This document shows, piece by piece, positions 16,505 to 26,513 of a DNA stretch of 64,000 nucleotides. The stretch's first letter is position 1; each line of letters begins with the position of its first letter. Source of the stretch: CAVVYV01 sp963752585 (GTDB lineage Bacteria > Actinomycetota > Thermoleophilia > Solirubrobacterales > 70-9); NCBI GenBank assembly GCA_963752585.1, contig CAVVYV010000008.1, positions 310,001 through 374,000 on the forward strand. The letters run 5' to 3'. The position numbers were made by a program, and so were the translations under genes. The notes below the pieces were generated by a model. It worked only from the letters and a program-made list of their open reading frames with translations, was not told the DNA's origin and searched no databases.

Positions 16505-17570
16505 ATGAGCATCCCCCGGATCCTTCACGTCCTTCCCCACCCCGGGGGCGGCGGCGAACAGTACGTCAGCTATTTGGAGCGGATCCGTCGCTTTCGCTTC
16601 GAGCGCCTCTTCCTGACCGCGGATGGGCACCTGTGGGAGACCCCCGCCGGGCTCACTCGGCTCCTGCGAGCCGCCGGGAGCAGCGATCTGATCCACATCC
16701 ATGGCGACTCTGCGGCTCTTGTCTGCCTGCCCGCGCTTGGCAGGCGCCCGACCGTGATCACCCTCCACGGCTCGCACTTGCTGCGCCGGGCAGGCGGGCT
16801 CCGCGGCGCGATCGTGCGGCTCGGCCTCCGTCGGGCGTTTGAGCGCGCCCGCTCCGTCGTCGCCGTATCTGAATCGGAGGCCGAGGCTGCTCGTCAAGTC
16901 GCACCGAAACGAGCCGACCGAGTGACCCTGATTCGCAACGGCGTACCGGATCCAGATCCACTCACCGAGGGCGAGCGGCGAAGCGTCCGCGAGCAGCTCG
17001 GGCTGAGCCCCGGATCAGTCGCGGCCCTCTTCGTCGGCGAGCTGAGCGAGCGAAAGCAGCCACTCGAGTTCGCGAAGGCGGTGAGCTGGCCCGCGAGGAC
17101 CATCCGGAGATCGTCGGCCTCGTCGCGGGAGATGGGCCCCTCCGCTCGGCCATGGAATCGATGCAGGGGGAGGGCCTTCGCCTGCTCGGCCACCGGGACG
17201 ACGCTGAGCGGTCTGCTCGCCGCCGCCGACGTCTTCGTTCTCCCCTCCCGATGGGAGGGCCTGTCTTTGGCGCTCCTCGAGGCGATGGCGCTCGGGAAGG
17301 CCGTGGTGGTCTCGGATGGCCCCGGGAACCCGGATGCGGTCGGGGATGCGGGCCTGGTCTTTCCGGTCGGCGACGTTTCGGGCATGGCGAGCTCGCTCTC
17401 ACGCCTGGCCGGCGATCCCTCGATGCGCCGGGAGCTCGGTGAGGCCGCAAGGCAGGCGCGCCCGCACCCGTTTCTCGCTCGCGGAGATGCTCGAGGCGAC
17501 CGCCCACCTCTACGACGAGGCCCTGCGCGCGGCGCCGGTGGCGAGGACGAGGGGGAGCGAATCCGGGTGA
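16505..17570 (+). CDS. GT4-type glycosyltransferase, three frameshifts
   Basis: Starts at ATG 16505 with 'ILHVLPHPGGGGEQYV', the GT-B N-terminal donor loop. 'TVITLHGSH' and 'VAVSESEAEAAR' follow, then the C-terminal domain with 'LFVGELSERKQP', 'ADVFVLPSRWEGLSLALLEAMALGK' and 'VVSDGPGNPDAV'. The ExxxxxxxE (E-GLSLALLE) catalytic motif is intact. The frame breaks near 17085 (one base missing), 17200 (one extra) and 17455 (one extra). Its TGA overlaps the GTG of the next GT4 gene. Length, about 354 residues, is slightly short for the family. Confidence 0.85.
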
Positions 17571-18740
17571 GGATCGCGATCGTCTACGACTGCCTCTTCC
17601 CGAACACCGTCGGGGGGGCGGAGCGCTGGTACCGGAGCCTCGCCGAGCGGCTCGAGCGGCGCCACGAGGTCACCTACGTCACCCGGCGTCAGTGGGGCGC
17701 CGACGGGCCCGGCACCCCGTTCAGGACGATCGATGTCGCTCCGGGCGGCGAGCTCTACACCTCGAGCGGACGGCGGCGGATCTGGCCGCCGCTTCGCTAT
17801 CGGGCTCGGTGTCTTCCTCCACCTGCTCCGCCACGGGCGCCGCTACGACGTCGTCCACGGCGCCTCCTTCCCCTACTTCTCGGTGCTCGCCGCCTGGCTG
17901 GCGCTGCGGCTGACGCGCTCGCGCGCCCGGCTGGTCGTCGACTGGCACGAGGTCTGGGGCCGGGACTACTGGCGCTCATACCTCGGGCCGATCGGGGGCC
18001 GGATCGGGTTCGCCGTGGAGCGGCTCTGCCAGCGGCTTCCCGACCGCTCCTTCACCTTCTCGCGGCTGGCCGAGCGGAGGCTGCGCGAGCAGGGCCACTC
18101 CGCTCCGATCGTCCGCCTCACCGGCGAGTACGCGGGCGACGAGGGAGCCGGGGAGCCCGCCCGCGAGTCGGCGGTCGCCGCCCGCGAGGCGCCCCTGGTG
18201 GTGGCGGCCGGGCGGCACATCCCGGAGAAGCGGGTGAGCGCGATCCCGGCGGCGATCGCGGCCGCGCGCGAGCGGCTCCCGGAGCTGCGCTGCCTGATCC
18301 TCGGCGACGGCCCGGAGAGCAAGGCGACCCGGGCGGCGGTGAGCGAGCTCGGGCTCGACGGGGTGGTCGAGATGCCCGGCCGGGTGGGCCACGAGCGGGT
18401 GTTGAGCAGCGTGGCGACGGCCTCCTGCCTGCTTCACCCCTCCGAGCGGGAGGGCTACGGGATCGTCGTGGTCGAGGCGTCCTCGCGCGGGACCCCCGCG
18501 ATCGTGGTCGAGGGCGCCGAGAACGCCGCGACCGAGCTGGTCGAGGATGGGGTCAACGGCTTCGTCGCCCCCAGCGCGGATCCCGACGAGCTGGGGCGAG
18601 CGGTGGTCGAGGCGGTTCGCCGCGGCGCCGAGCTTCGCGCCAGCACCCTCGACTGGTACGAGGCCAACCGGGAGGCGCTCTCGATCGAGAGCTCGCTGGC
18701 GGCCGTCGAGGCGTCCTACGAGAGCCCGCCGCGGAGCTAG
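17567..18740 (+). CDS. GT4-type glycosyltransferase, one frameshift
   Basis: About 390 residues from GTG 17567. The N-terminal half has 'IVYDCLFPNTVGGAERWY', with the Gly-rich loop; 'YDVVHGASFPYF' and 'VVDWHEVWG' follow. The C-terminal half has 'VVAAGRHIPEKR', 'CLILGDGPE', and 'CLLHPSEREGYGIVVVEASSRGTP', which carries the E-x7-E pair of GT4 enzymes. One +1 shift occurs near 17790-17800. Its TAG overlaps the stop of the convergent GT2 by the palindrome CTAG. Confidence 0.87.
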
Positions 18741-19546
18741 GGAGCCTGCCCGAGGCGCCGCCGCCGGGCTCGCTTCAACGGCGGCGGGGTGAGATAGGAG
18801 AGCGCGGGGAGGACCAGGCCCGAGGCGCCGCGGAGCGTGCGACGTCGCCGCAGGGTCGCGGCCCGAGCCGCCAGCGTCTCGCGGATCTGCGCGCGCTCGC
18901 TGCGGGCGGCGACGTTCGACCCGCTCATCCGGCGGACGGCGAGCACCTCGTCGAGGGTGAAGGCGATGTGGTCGTCGGCCAGGCGGAGCCAGAGATCATG
19001 GTCCATCGAGTAGCGGTAGCGGGGGTCATAGCCGCCCAGCTCCAGGGCGGTCTCCCGCCGGAACGCCGCGCACGAGTTCGGGATCGGGTTGAAGCGCATC
19101 AGCGCCCGGTTCACCTCCCCGGCGGCGAACCTGGTCCGGGGCCGGAGCTCCTCACCGTCCGGGCCCACCTCGCGCATCCGGCCGCCGACCACGGCAACCT
19201 CGGGCCGGGCATCGAGCACCGCCAGCTCCCTCTCGAGCCGTTCGTGAAGCGACCAGTCGTCGGCGTCCTGGACCGCGACGATCGGCGCCCGGGCCGCCCG
19301 CAGGCCCCGGTTGAGGCTGCTGGAGATGCCCATGTGCTCCAGCGGGAGGTAGCGGACCCTGGAATCCGCGATCGCCTCGACGAGGGCCGGTGTCCCGTCG
19401 GTCGACCCGTCGTCGACCACGATCAGCTCGAGCTCTGTGAGCGTCTGGGCGAGAATCGAGTCGATCGCCCGGCCCAGGGTGTCCGCGTTGTTCCAGCAGC
19501 CGATCAGGACGCTGACCCGCGGCGCGCCCGTGCCATATTCCTGCAT
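18737..19546 (-). CDS. GT2 glycosyltransferase
   Basis: The 269-residue enzyme has 'VSVLIGCWNNADTL', 'LIVVDDGSTDGTP', 'MGISSSLNRGLR' and 'VAVQDADDWS' (DxD region), then 'DHDLWLRLAD'. The last 30 residues are Arg-rich, which may hold it at the membrane. The ATG at 19546 has a TAGGAT hexamer exactly eight bases upstream. It is convergent with and overlaps the preceding GT4 at CTAG. Confidence 0.9.
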   Translation of the reverse strand: MQEYGTGAPRVSVLIGCWNNADTLGRAIDSILAQTLTELELIVVDDGSTDGTPALVEAIADSRVRYLPLEHMGISSSLNRGLRAARAPIVAVQDADDWSLHERLERELAVLDARPEVAVVGGRMREVGPDGEELRPRTRFAAGEVNRALMRFNPIPNSCAAFRRETALELGGYDPRYRYSMDHDLWLRLADDHIAFTLDEVLAVRRMSGSNVAARSERAQIRETLAARAATLRRRRTLRGASGLVLPALSYLTPPPLKRARRRRLGQAP

Positions 19547-19554
19547 CCGGCGAG

Positions 19555-19560
19555 ATCCTA
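19555..19560 (-). promoter_or_regulatory. -10 hexamer TAGGAT for the GT2 at 18.7 kb
   Basis: TAGGAT (read on -) ends eight bases before ATG 19546, fitting a leaderless start. Confidence 0.45.
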
Positions 19561-19595
19561 GTCCGCGTCCGCCCGCTCACCGCTCGAACACGATC

Positions 19596-20556
19596 ATGCC
19601 CGAGACCGCCTCCGACCAACCGCCAGCCCACACCGCCGAGGCCGGCGCGCGCTGCCCGGTGTGCACTGGCGCTCTCCCAAGCGACTCCGCGCTGCGATCG
19701 CCCGACCGGAACCTCGGAGTCCCCGGGGAGTTCGAGGTTGCGATCTGCCCGCGATGCGGGGCGGGGGTGACGTTGCCGGAGGCGGGACCGGACGAGCTTG
19801 CTTCTTATTACCCCTCCGGGTACCAGGCCCATGAGGCAACCGAGGGCCGCCTGCTCCGCCTCGTCTCCAGGGCAATCCGGCGCTGGCAGGCGTTCACGGC
19901 CCTGCGGACGGCGCCGCTGTCGGTTCTCAGGGAGCGCCCGCCGGGACGAGCCGTCGACGTCGGCTGCGGCCGAGGCGACCTTGGCGCGACGCTTGATCGC
20001 TCGCGGGTGGCGCGTCACCGGGGTGGAGCCCTCGCCGGATGCCTGCGCTCATGCGTCGCAACGAGGCATCGATGCCCGCTGCGGCGGGGTGTCGGACGCC
20101 GCGCTCGAGCCCGCCGCCTACGACGTCGCGATCCTCCGGCACTCGCTCGAGCATCTCACCGACCCGGTCGGGGACCTGCGACGGGTGGCCGCGGCGCTCC
20201 GTCCCGGGGGCCTCGTCCTGATCACCGTGCCCAACTTCGGCGGCTGGCAGGCGCGCCGATTTGGATCGCGCTGGTACCACCTCGACCTGCCCCGGCACCG
20301 AGTCCACTTCGGACCGGAGACGCTCGATAGGGCGCTCGACGGTGCCGGCCTCGAGCTGGTGGAGCTCGGCACCTCGACCAGCACCGTCGGTCTGCCTGCC
20401 AGCCTGCAGTACGCGGTCGCGGGGCGCTGCCTCTTCCCCACCGGGATGCCGCTGCGAGTGGCGAGCGGGTTGTGCGTGCTCGCCTACCCGGTGGCATGGC
20501 CGCTGGACAGGATCGGAGGCGGCGACCTCCTGCACGCCGTGGCGCGGCGGCCCTAG
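19596..20556 (+). CDS. Class I SAM methyltransferase with N-terminal zinc-ribbon-like motif, one frameshift
   Basis: Starts at ATG 19596. The first 60 residues carry two CxxC pairs (CPVC, CPRC), as in several sugar C-methyltransferases. Motif I is 'VDVGCGRGD'; the frame shifts +1 just after it (about 19975). The next part shows 'ITRHSLEHLTDP'-type motif IV ('ILRHSLEHL'), 'LRPGGLVLITVPN' and 'HLDLPRHRVHFG'. Length, about 320 residues, is normal. By its neighbours it probably methylates a sugar or glycan; the target atom is unknown. Its TAG overlaps the stop of the convergent GT4 by CTAG. Confidence 0.82.
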
Positions 20557-21836
20557 CGCGATTGTCCGGCGCGCACCGAGATCGCTCTCTCGATCTGCGC
20601 CTCCATCTCGCCAGCGGCCGCAGGGTAGGAGTAGCGATCGAGTTCGCGAGGGCGGAACGCCTCGGCGAGCTCGCCGCGAAGGACGCCCTCCAGCGCCCGC
20701 TCGATCGCCTCGACGTCGCCCGGCGCGACCGTCAGCCCGGTGCCGGTATCGCGTACGACGCGGGCCACCTCGTTCCCCTCCGCCAGCGCCAGAATCGGGC
20801 GCCGGGCGCCGAGGTATTCGAAGAACTTCCCGGGGAGCTCCCAGGCGATCTCGCTGGAGGTGATCAGGAGCAGGCCGTCGGCCCGGCGCTGGAGCGCCAT
20901 CGCCTGGGCGCGCGACAGGTGTCCGAGGTGCACGACCACGCCCTCGAGCCCTGAGCCCGCGATCAGCTCCTGCTCGCGGTGGTCCAGCCGGCCCGCGAGC
21001 ACCAGCGCGATCCGATCTCGTGCCCCTGGATCGCGCTCGACCAGCCGGCGCAGGGCTTCGAGAAGCCTTCCCGGGTGGCGCCCCCACGGGCCGGTGAGGG
21101 TTCCGGTGTGGACGAGAAGGATTCGATCCTCCGGCAGGGGCGGAAGCTCGGCGGAGTTGGCCTCCGCCTCGAGGTCGGGATCCCAGCCATTCGGGACGTA
21201 GGCCGCGTCCACCCCCAGGCGGCTGCGAAAGTCGTCGCCGACGGGCTGCTGGACGACGGTGGTGCGCTCGGCGGTCAGGACGACCTTTCGCTCGAGCGCT
21301 CTGTCTAGGGCCCTCTGAGGCGCCGTCGGGAACGGTGGCCGCCAGGAGTGGAATGTCCACCCGTCGCGGAAGTCCGCCACCCATGCCGGACGACGGCCTG
21401 CGCCCAACCCCAGCGGCACCAGATGGCCCGACTCGTATGCGGAGGTGGTGACGATGCAGTCGAAGTCCCGCTCGCGGTTCAGCCGCCGGGCCGTGCGCAC
21501 GGCGCTCGGAACCCAGGTGGCCGCACGGTGATCGGGAACCACGGTCCGGGTGATGATTCCCGGAGGCGGCTTGTCGATCCCCGCCGCCTCGCCGCCCTTC
21601 GGCAGCGCCGGCCGCCGAAGCAACGCTCGCAACCACGGTGCGGCGGTGAGGTCGGCGGAGCGCACGACCTCATGCTCGCGGTCGTCCGGCAGGGCACCGA
21701 AGGCCGAGGTGGTGAGCACGGTGACCTCGTGCCCGAAGCGCCGCAGGTACTTGCTCATCGCCAGCCAGCGATTGCCGCCGACCGTGGGCATCGGTGGGTA
21801 GGGATAGCTGACAACGAGGATGCGGCGGCTGGGCAT
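20553..21836 (-). CDS. GT4-type glycosyltransferase
   Basis: 427 residues, intact. N-terminal 'VVSYPYPPMPTVGGNRW' has the donor-domain loop; 'WVADFRDGWTFHSW' is the common DFRD motif of this subgroup. The C-terminal domain has 'LVHTGTLTGPWG', 'VVHLGHLSRAQAM' and 'SEIAWELPGKFFEYLGARRPILAL', where the two glutamates flank the sugar-nucleotide site. The ATG at 21836 lies 22 bases after the stop of the upstream methyltransferase, suggesting cotranscription. Sugar specificity is not known. Confidence 0.88.
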   Translation of the reverse strand: MPSRRILVVSYPYPPMPTVGGNRWLAMSKYLRRFGHEVTVLTTSAFGALPDDREHEVVRSADLTAAPWLRALLRRPALPKGGEAAGIDKPPPGIITRTVVPDHRAATWVPSAVRTARRLNRERDFDCIVTTSAYESGHLVPLGLGAGRRPAWVADFRDGWTFHSWRPPFPTAPQRALDRALERKVVLTAERTTVVQQPVGDDFRSRLGVDAAYVPNGWDPDLEAEANSAELPPLPEDRILLVHTGTLTGPWGRHPGRLLEALRRLVERDPGARDRIALVLAGRLDHREQELIAGSGLEGVVVHLGHLSRAQAMALQRRADGLLLITSSEIAWELPGKFFEYLGARRPILALAEGNEVARVVRDTGTGLTVAPGDVEAIERALEGVLRGELAEAFRPRELDRYSYPAAAGEMEAQIERAISVRAGQSR

Positions 21837-21858
21837 GGCCGGGAGGAGGCGGCGCGGA

Positions 21859-22635
21859 TCAGCCGGCAGGCTGCCGCCCGCGAATCACGGTGAAGAACCC
21901 AAGCGAGCGCCCGGTGAGGCGGGCCAGCCCGCCTGCGTACTCCACGTCGTAGGGCGTGCAGACCTTGCGGACCTCGAGGTCATCGACGCCGCGGAACATC
22001 CGCCTGATCTCCCTCTTGGTGAACCCCTGCGTGCCGAGACTCTCCATGTGATGGTGGAGGACGTCGCGCAGAGAGCGGAGGGGCCTGCCGCTGAGCGGCC
22101 CGTTCCGGAGCCAGAGCCCATAGGAGACCCACGAATGACGCGCGTAGAGCATCACGCAGATGCGGCCCCCTGGGCGCAGGACGCGGATCGCCTCGCGGAC
22201 CGCGCGCGCCGTGTCGGGGGTGTGGTGAAGGACGCCCCATGAATAGACGACGTCGAAGCTCCCGTCGGCGAAGGGAAGCTCCTCGGCGTCCGCGATTCGA
22301 AGGTCCGAGTGGAGCTCCTCCAGCTCGAGCCTGCGGCGGACCAGCTCGATCCCCTTCGCGGTCAGATCGACGCCGCTCAACCGCGCTCCGGCCCGGGCGA
22401 ACTGGACGTGGTCGGTGCCGAGGCCGACTCCGATCTCGAGCACGCTCCGCCCGAGAGCGGCGCCGAAGTCCGCGAACTCGGGAATGAAGGGCTCGAGCTG
22501 ATAGCGGCGACGCTCGATCTGCTGGAAGTACTCGGCGGTGCCCTCGGGCGCGGTCGCGTCCCAGGAGCCACACGGTGTCCGCTCCCAGAAGGTGCGCACC
22601 GCGCCCTTCGTGCGCTCCGCCTGCTGGGTGGTCAT
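21859..22635 (-). CDS. Class I SAM methyltransferase
   Basis: The 258-residue protein from ATG 22635 has 'FWERTPCGSW', then motif I 'VLEIGVGLGTDHVQFA', 'LSGVDLTAKGI', 'VVYSWGVLHHTPD' (motif IV region) and 'LRPGGRICVMLY'. This is the Methyltransf_11/UbiE-like type, often acting on sugars in surface-glycan loci. A TAGCCT hexamer is seven bases before the start. The C-terminal ~70 residues ('FTKREIRRMFRGVDDLEV') are typical for this subgroup. The acceptor is unknown. Confidence 0.87.
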   Translation of the reverse strand: MTTQQAERTKGAVRTFWERTPCGSWDATAPEGTAEYFQQIERRRYQLEPFIPEFADFGAALGRSVLEIGVGLGTDHVQFARAGARLSGVDLTAKGIELVRRRLELEELHSDLRIADAEELPFADGSFDVVYSWGVLHHTPDTARAVREAIRVLRPGGRICVMLYARHSWVSYGLWLRNGPLSGRPLRSLRDVLHHHMESLGTQGFTKREIRRMFRGVDDLEVRKVCTPYDVEYAGGLARLTGRSLGFFTVIRGRQPAG

Positions 22636-22642
22636 CGCGAGC

Positions 22643-22677
22643 AGGCTACAGCGGTGCGTTGGCACGGGAGCTAACCT
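22643..22677. promoter_or_regulatory. Divergent -10 pair between methyltransferase and bi-domain oxidoreductase
   Basis: TAGCCT on - (22648-22643) is seven bases before ATG 22635. TAACCT on + (22672-22677) is nine bases before ATG 22687. Both spacings fit leaderless transcripts facing away from each other. Confidence 0.5.
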
Positions 22678-22686
22678 GCCCCCTCC

Positions 22687-24835
22687 ATGAGGCAAGTCGT
22701 GCTGCGGGGCGGCCAGCCGGTCGTCGTTGAACACCCGGCGCCGTCACCGGCTCCCGGGCGCGTGCTCGTGGCCACCGCCGCCTCCGTGATCTCGAGCGGA
22801 ACCGAGCGTTCCGCGGTCGCCTCCGGCGGAGGGGGAGGTTCGCTCGCCGGCGCGAGCGATCCGCAACCCCGAGCTGGTCCGAAAGGGCCTCGAGCACCTG
22901 CGCGAGCAGGGCCTGCGCCGAACCCTGGACGTCGCCGGCGGAGCGGCGGCCCCGACAGCCCGCTCGGGTACTCCTGCGCGGGGACGGTGATCGACACGGG
23001 CGGTGTGGGCCGGTTCCGGGCCGGGTCAGCGCGTGGCGTGCGCCGGGGCCGGGTCGGCGAATCACGCCGAGGTCGTGTCCGTTCCGGCCAACCTCGTCGC
23101 GCCGGTGCCGGAGGGCGTGGAGCTGGAGCAGGCGGCGTTCGCCACCCTCGGGGCGATCGCGCTGCAGGGCGTCCGCCGCGCGGCCCCGACGCTGGGCGAG
23201 CAGATGGTCGTGGTGGGCCTCGGCCTGCTCGGATTGCTCACGGTTCAGATCCTGCGAGCGGCCGGCTGCGGAGTGCTGGGCGTCGAGCCGGTCGAGTCGC
23301 GCCGCGACTGATGGCCGAGGAACTCGGGGCGGAGCGGACGCGCCGCTCCGGAAGACGCCGCCCTGGCGGTGGAGGGCTGGACGGACGGGCTTGGCGCGGA
23401 TGGGGCGCTGATAACGGCTTCCAGTCAGAGCGACGAGATCGTCAATGACTCGGTCGCGCTGCTGCGCCGCAAGGGCCGCCTGGTGGCGGTCGGCGACGTG
23501 GGCCTGGGCCTGCGAGCGCGGCCCCGCTCTACGAGCGCGAGGCGGACGTCCTGATCTCGACCTCCTACGGACCCGGCCGGTACGACCCCACCTACGAGGA
23601 GCAGGGCATCGACTATCCGGTGGAGTACGTGCGCTGGACCGAGGGCCGGAACATGGAGGCCTTCCTGCGGCTGCTCGCGACGGGGGCCGTCCGGGTCGAC
23701 GCCGCTGGCCGAGGTCAGCCTGCCGGTCGAGCGCGCGGGCGAGGCCTACGCCGAGATCGGGGGCGAGAAGCCGCCGCTCGCCGCCCTGCTCACCTACGAG
23801 GGAAGGACGCCTGCGCAGCCCGAGGTGGTGCGCGCCACTGCCGACGACGCCAAGGCAAAGGACACGCTCACCGTCGCCCTCGTCGGCGCGGGTGGCTTCG
23901 TGCAGGGAGTGCATGTGCCGAACCTAAGCTCCGCCGGGGGAGTGACGGTGAAGACGGTGGTCACCCGGAGCGGGAGCACCGCGGGAGACGTCGCGCGGCA
24001 GCTTGGCGCGGCCGAGACCTCCACCGACTGGAGGGTGGCCGCCGGGACCCCGAGGTGGACCTGTTGATCGTGGGCACCCGGCACGACACCCACGCCGAGA
24101 TCGCCGCCGCCGGCGCTGCGAGCGGGCAAGGCGGTGTTCGTGGAGAAGCCGCTCGGCCTCACGCGGGGCGAGATCGACGACGTCTGGGCGGCCTCCAGGG
24201 AAAACCCCCGCCTGGCGATCGGCTTCAATCGGCCCTTCGCCCCGCTGGCAAAGCCCTGGAGGGGCAGGTGCGGGAGGCGAGTGGGCCGACGCAGCTGATC
24301 TACCGGGTCTCCTCACCCCTCCCGCATGACCACTGGCTGAACGACCCGTTGAGGGTGGCGGCCGGCTGCTCGGGGAGGCCTGCCACATGTTCGACTTCGC
24401 CAACTGGCTGTGCGGCACGCCGATCCGGGTGCAGGCGGCCGGGCTGCCGGCCCCCGGGGATCTCGCCACCCCCGAGAGCACAGCGTCACCGTCGAATATG
24501 CGAACGGCTCGGTGGCGACGGTTCACTACTCGGGCGTGGGCGCGGCCTCGCTGCCCAAGGAGCGGATCGAGGTGCTCCGCGGCGGCCCGCTGGGTGCTCG
24601 ACGACTTCACACGCTGACCAGCTACCGCCCGGACGGCGACCAGACGGAGACGGTCGGCCGAGCCGGACAAGGGCCACGCGGAGCTGCTCGCGCGCGTGCT
24701 CGGCGGCGCGGGCGAGGCGCCGTTCGAGCCCGGGATCGGGGCCGCCTACGCCGCCCAGAGCGTGGCGCTGGCGGCGCTCGAAGCGCTCGCGACGGGTCCG
24801 CGATCGGCGTGGCGCTACCTGCCGGAGAAAGCTAG
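22687..24835 (+). CDS. Bi-domain oxidoreductase: zinc-type dehydrogenase (MDR) fused to Gfo/Idh/MocA domain, many frameshifts
   Basis: The N-terminal half reads as a medium-chain dehydrogenase: 'SVISSGTERS', 'PLGYSCAGTVIDTG', 'ATLGAIALQGVRRA', 'VVVGLGLLGLLTVQ' (Rossmann) and 'GADGALITAS'. After about residue 370 a second Rossmann domain starts, 'VALVGAGGFVQGVHVPNL', followed by 'VFVEKPLGLT' and 'GEACHMFDFANWL', the Gfo/Idh/MocA signatures with the EKP motif. Fusions of this order are known from polysaccharide loci. At least eight single-base shifts split it, so the exact stop (TAG 24833-24835 is the best candidate) is uncertain. Probably oxidises or epimerises a nucleotide sugar, perhaps to a uronic acid or keto sugar; this is inferred. 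Confidence 0.75.
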
Positions 24836-24843
24836 GACCCTCG

Positions 24844-26500
24844 CTAGCGGTGAGGGGGGGTCGCCAGAGCGTCGAGCGTTCGGCGCGTGTGGGCCTTCCA
24901 GCTGTACTGGCTGCCGGCGCGTTCGAGTGCCGCCTTCCCGAGCCGCGATCGCTTTCCAGGGTCCTCGAGCAGCTTCGCGACGGCAGCGGCCGCCGCTCCG
25001 GCATCGCCCGGGGGGCAGAGGATCCCTGTTTCCTCGTGTTCCAGGACCTCGCCGATCTGATCGAGGTCGCTGGCGACTATCGGCTTGGCTAGCCCCATGT
25101 ACTCGAACAGCTTGGTCGGGGAGCCGAAGAAGGGAGTGCCGTCCGGATTCGGGACGTGCGGAGAGACGCAGACGTCGCAGGCGGCGAGCAGCTCGAGGGC
25201 GCGTTCATGCGGGACGAGCCCGGGAGCATGGAGGTGCGGTCCGCGAGGCCGCGGTGCTCGATCTCATCCGACACCTCGGCGCTCGAGCTCTCCGGCCCCG
25301 ATGAGGATCCAGCGAGCGTCCGGGAGGCGCTCCCGAAGTGCGGCGATCATCTCGGGCAAGACGGTGACGCCGTGCCAGGGGCCGAACGTGCCGATGAAGC
25401 CGACCGTGGGCGCCTCGACCAGCCCGAGGCTCCGGCGCCAATCCTCGCTCGGGCGGGCGCGATAGGGCTCGAGCCGCTCGATGTCGACGCCGTTGGGGTT
25501 GACGAGCACGTGTCCCGGGTCCACCCCCTGCGAGACGACTTGGTCCTTGAGCGGCTCGGCGACCACCACGACCAGCGAGGCATCGAGCAGGTTGCGCCGC
25601 TCGATCGCCTCCAGGGTTCGCCCCATTCTCACGTGCCCCGATCCCCAGTTCCGCTCCACCCAGATCTCCGAGCCGTTGAACTCGAGGACCAGCGGGACGC
25701 CGAGCCTCGCCGCGAGCTCGAGGCCCCCGACGGACCCGAGCGCGTAGCGCTGGTAGACGAAGTCCCCGCGAAGCTGCGACGCGGCCCTGAGCACGTCCTG
25801 CGAGTACTCGGCATAGGTGAGCCCCGGAATCAGGCGACTCACCCGGGTGAAGGGCGCTGCATGGAAGGGGACGCCGTCGATGTCGGGAGGGCGCTCGGCG
25901 GCCACCACGGTGGGCCCCAGGCCGTTGGCCCGAAATCCATTGACCACGCCGCTGGTGTGGGTGGCAGCGCCGCCCACGATCTGTCCCATCCAGCGCAGCG
26001 ATGGCTCAGCGCGCAGGTAAAGGACCGAACGAGGGTCTCGCACCTCCTGAGGCACTCGAATCTCCCGCCTCGCCGAGCGCCGCGCGAGCCGGTAGAGGCG
26101 AGGGGCGCTGATCAGCTCGTTGGCGATCGCCGCCGCCACGCGGGAGGCCCCTCGCGCGAGGAATGCCGCCCGGCCCATCTCGGTCTCGCCGCGGCGGGGA
26201 GTGAGATCGCGAAGCGGCTCGCTCGGCGCGAGCCCAAGCACGGCCAGGGCCACGGCTTGGGTCACGCCCAGCGGGAGGTCGTCGACGATCACCCGCAGGC
26301 GGTCGATTTGCCGGGCCCAGAGCAACCGGGGCAGCGAGCGCGGTCGCTTCACCGCCTCGATCACCTGGTGGAGGGTCAGGTCTGACTCGCCGGGTGAGGC
26401 TGCCCGAGTCTCCGCCCGGAGATCGACGTCCAGGCTCGAGGCACCGCCGGGTGCCCGAGGCTCTGGGCCCTGGCGAGCACCGCTGCTTACTCTTCGGTCG
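24844..26500 (-). CDS. GT4-type glycosyltransferase, at least one frameshift
   Basis: The core is a GT-B enzyme: 'MGQIVGGAATHTSGVVNG', 'YAEYSQDVLRAA', 'LVLEFNGSEIWVERNW', 'VVVAEPLKDQVV', 'NPNGVDIERLEPY', 'GFIGTFGPWHGV', and, after a shift near 25230, 'LFEYMGLAKPIVASDLDQIGEVLEH', which holds the second catalytic-site Glu. The N-terminal ~150 residues before the GT domain are unusual and do not match a family I know; the true start is unclear because the frame is also suspect near 26500. It is convergent with the bi-domain oxidoreductase, with stops nine bases apart. Confidence 0.78.
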
Positions 26501-26513
26501 GGCCATCCGTAGG

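Noticed and set aside
24780..24850. Selenocysteine or stop-codon read-through at the end of the bi-domain oxidoreductase
   Set aside because: The stop is TAG, the gene carries many indels, and a convergent gene ends nine bases later. A simple frame error is enough.
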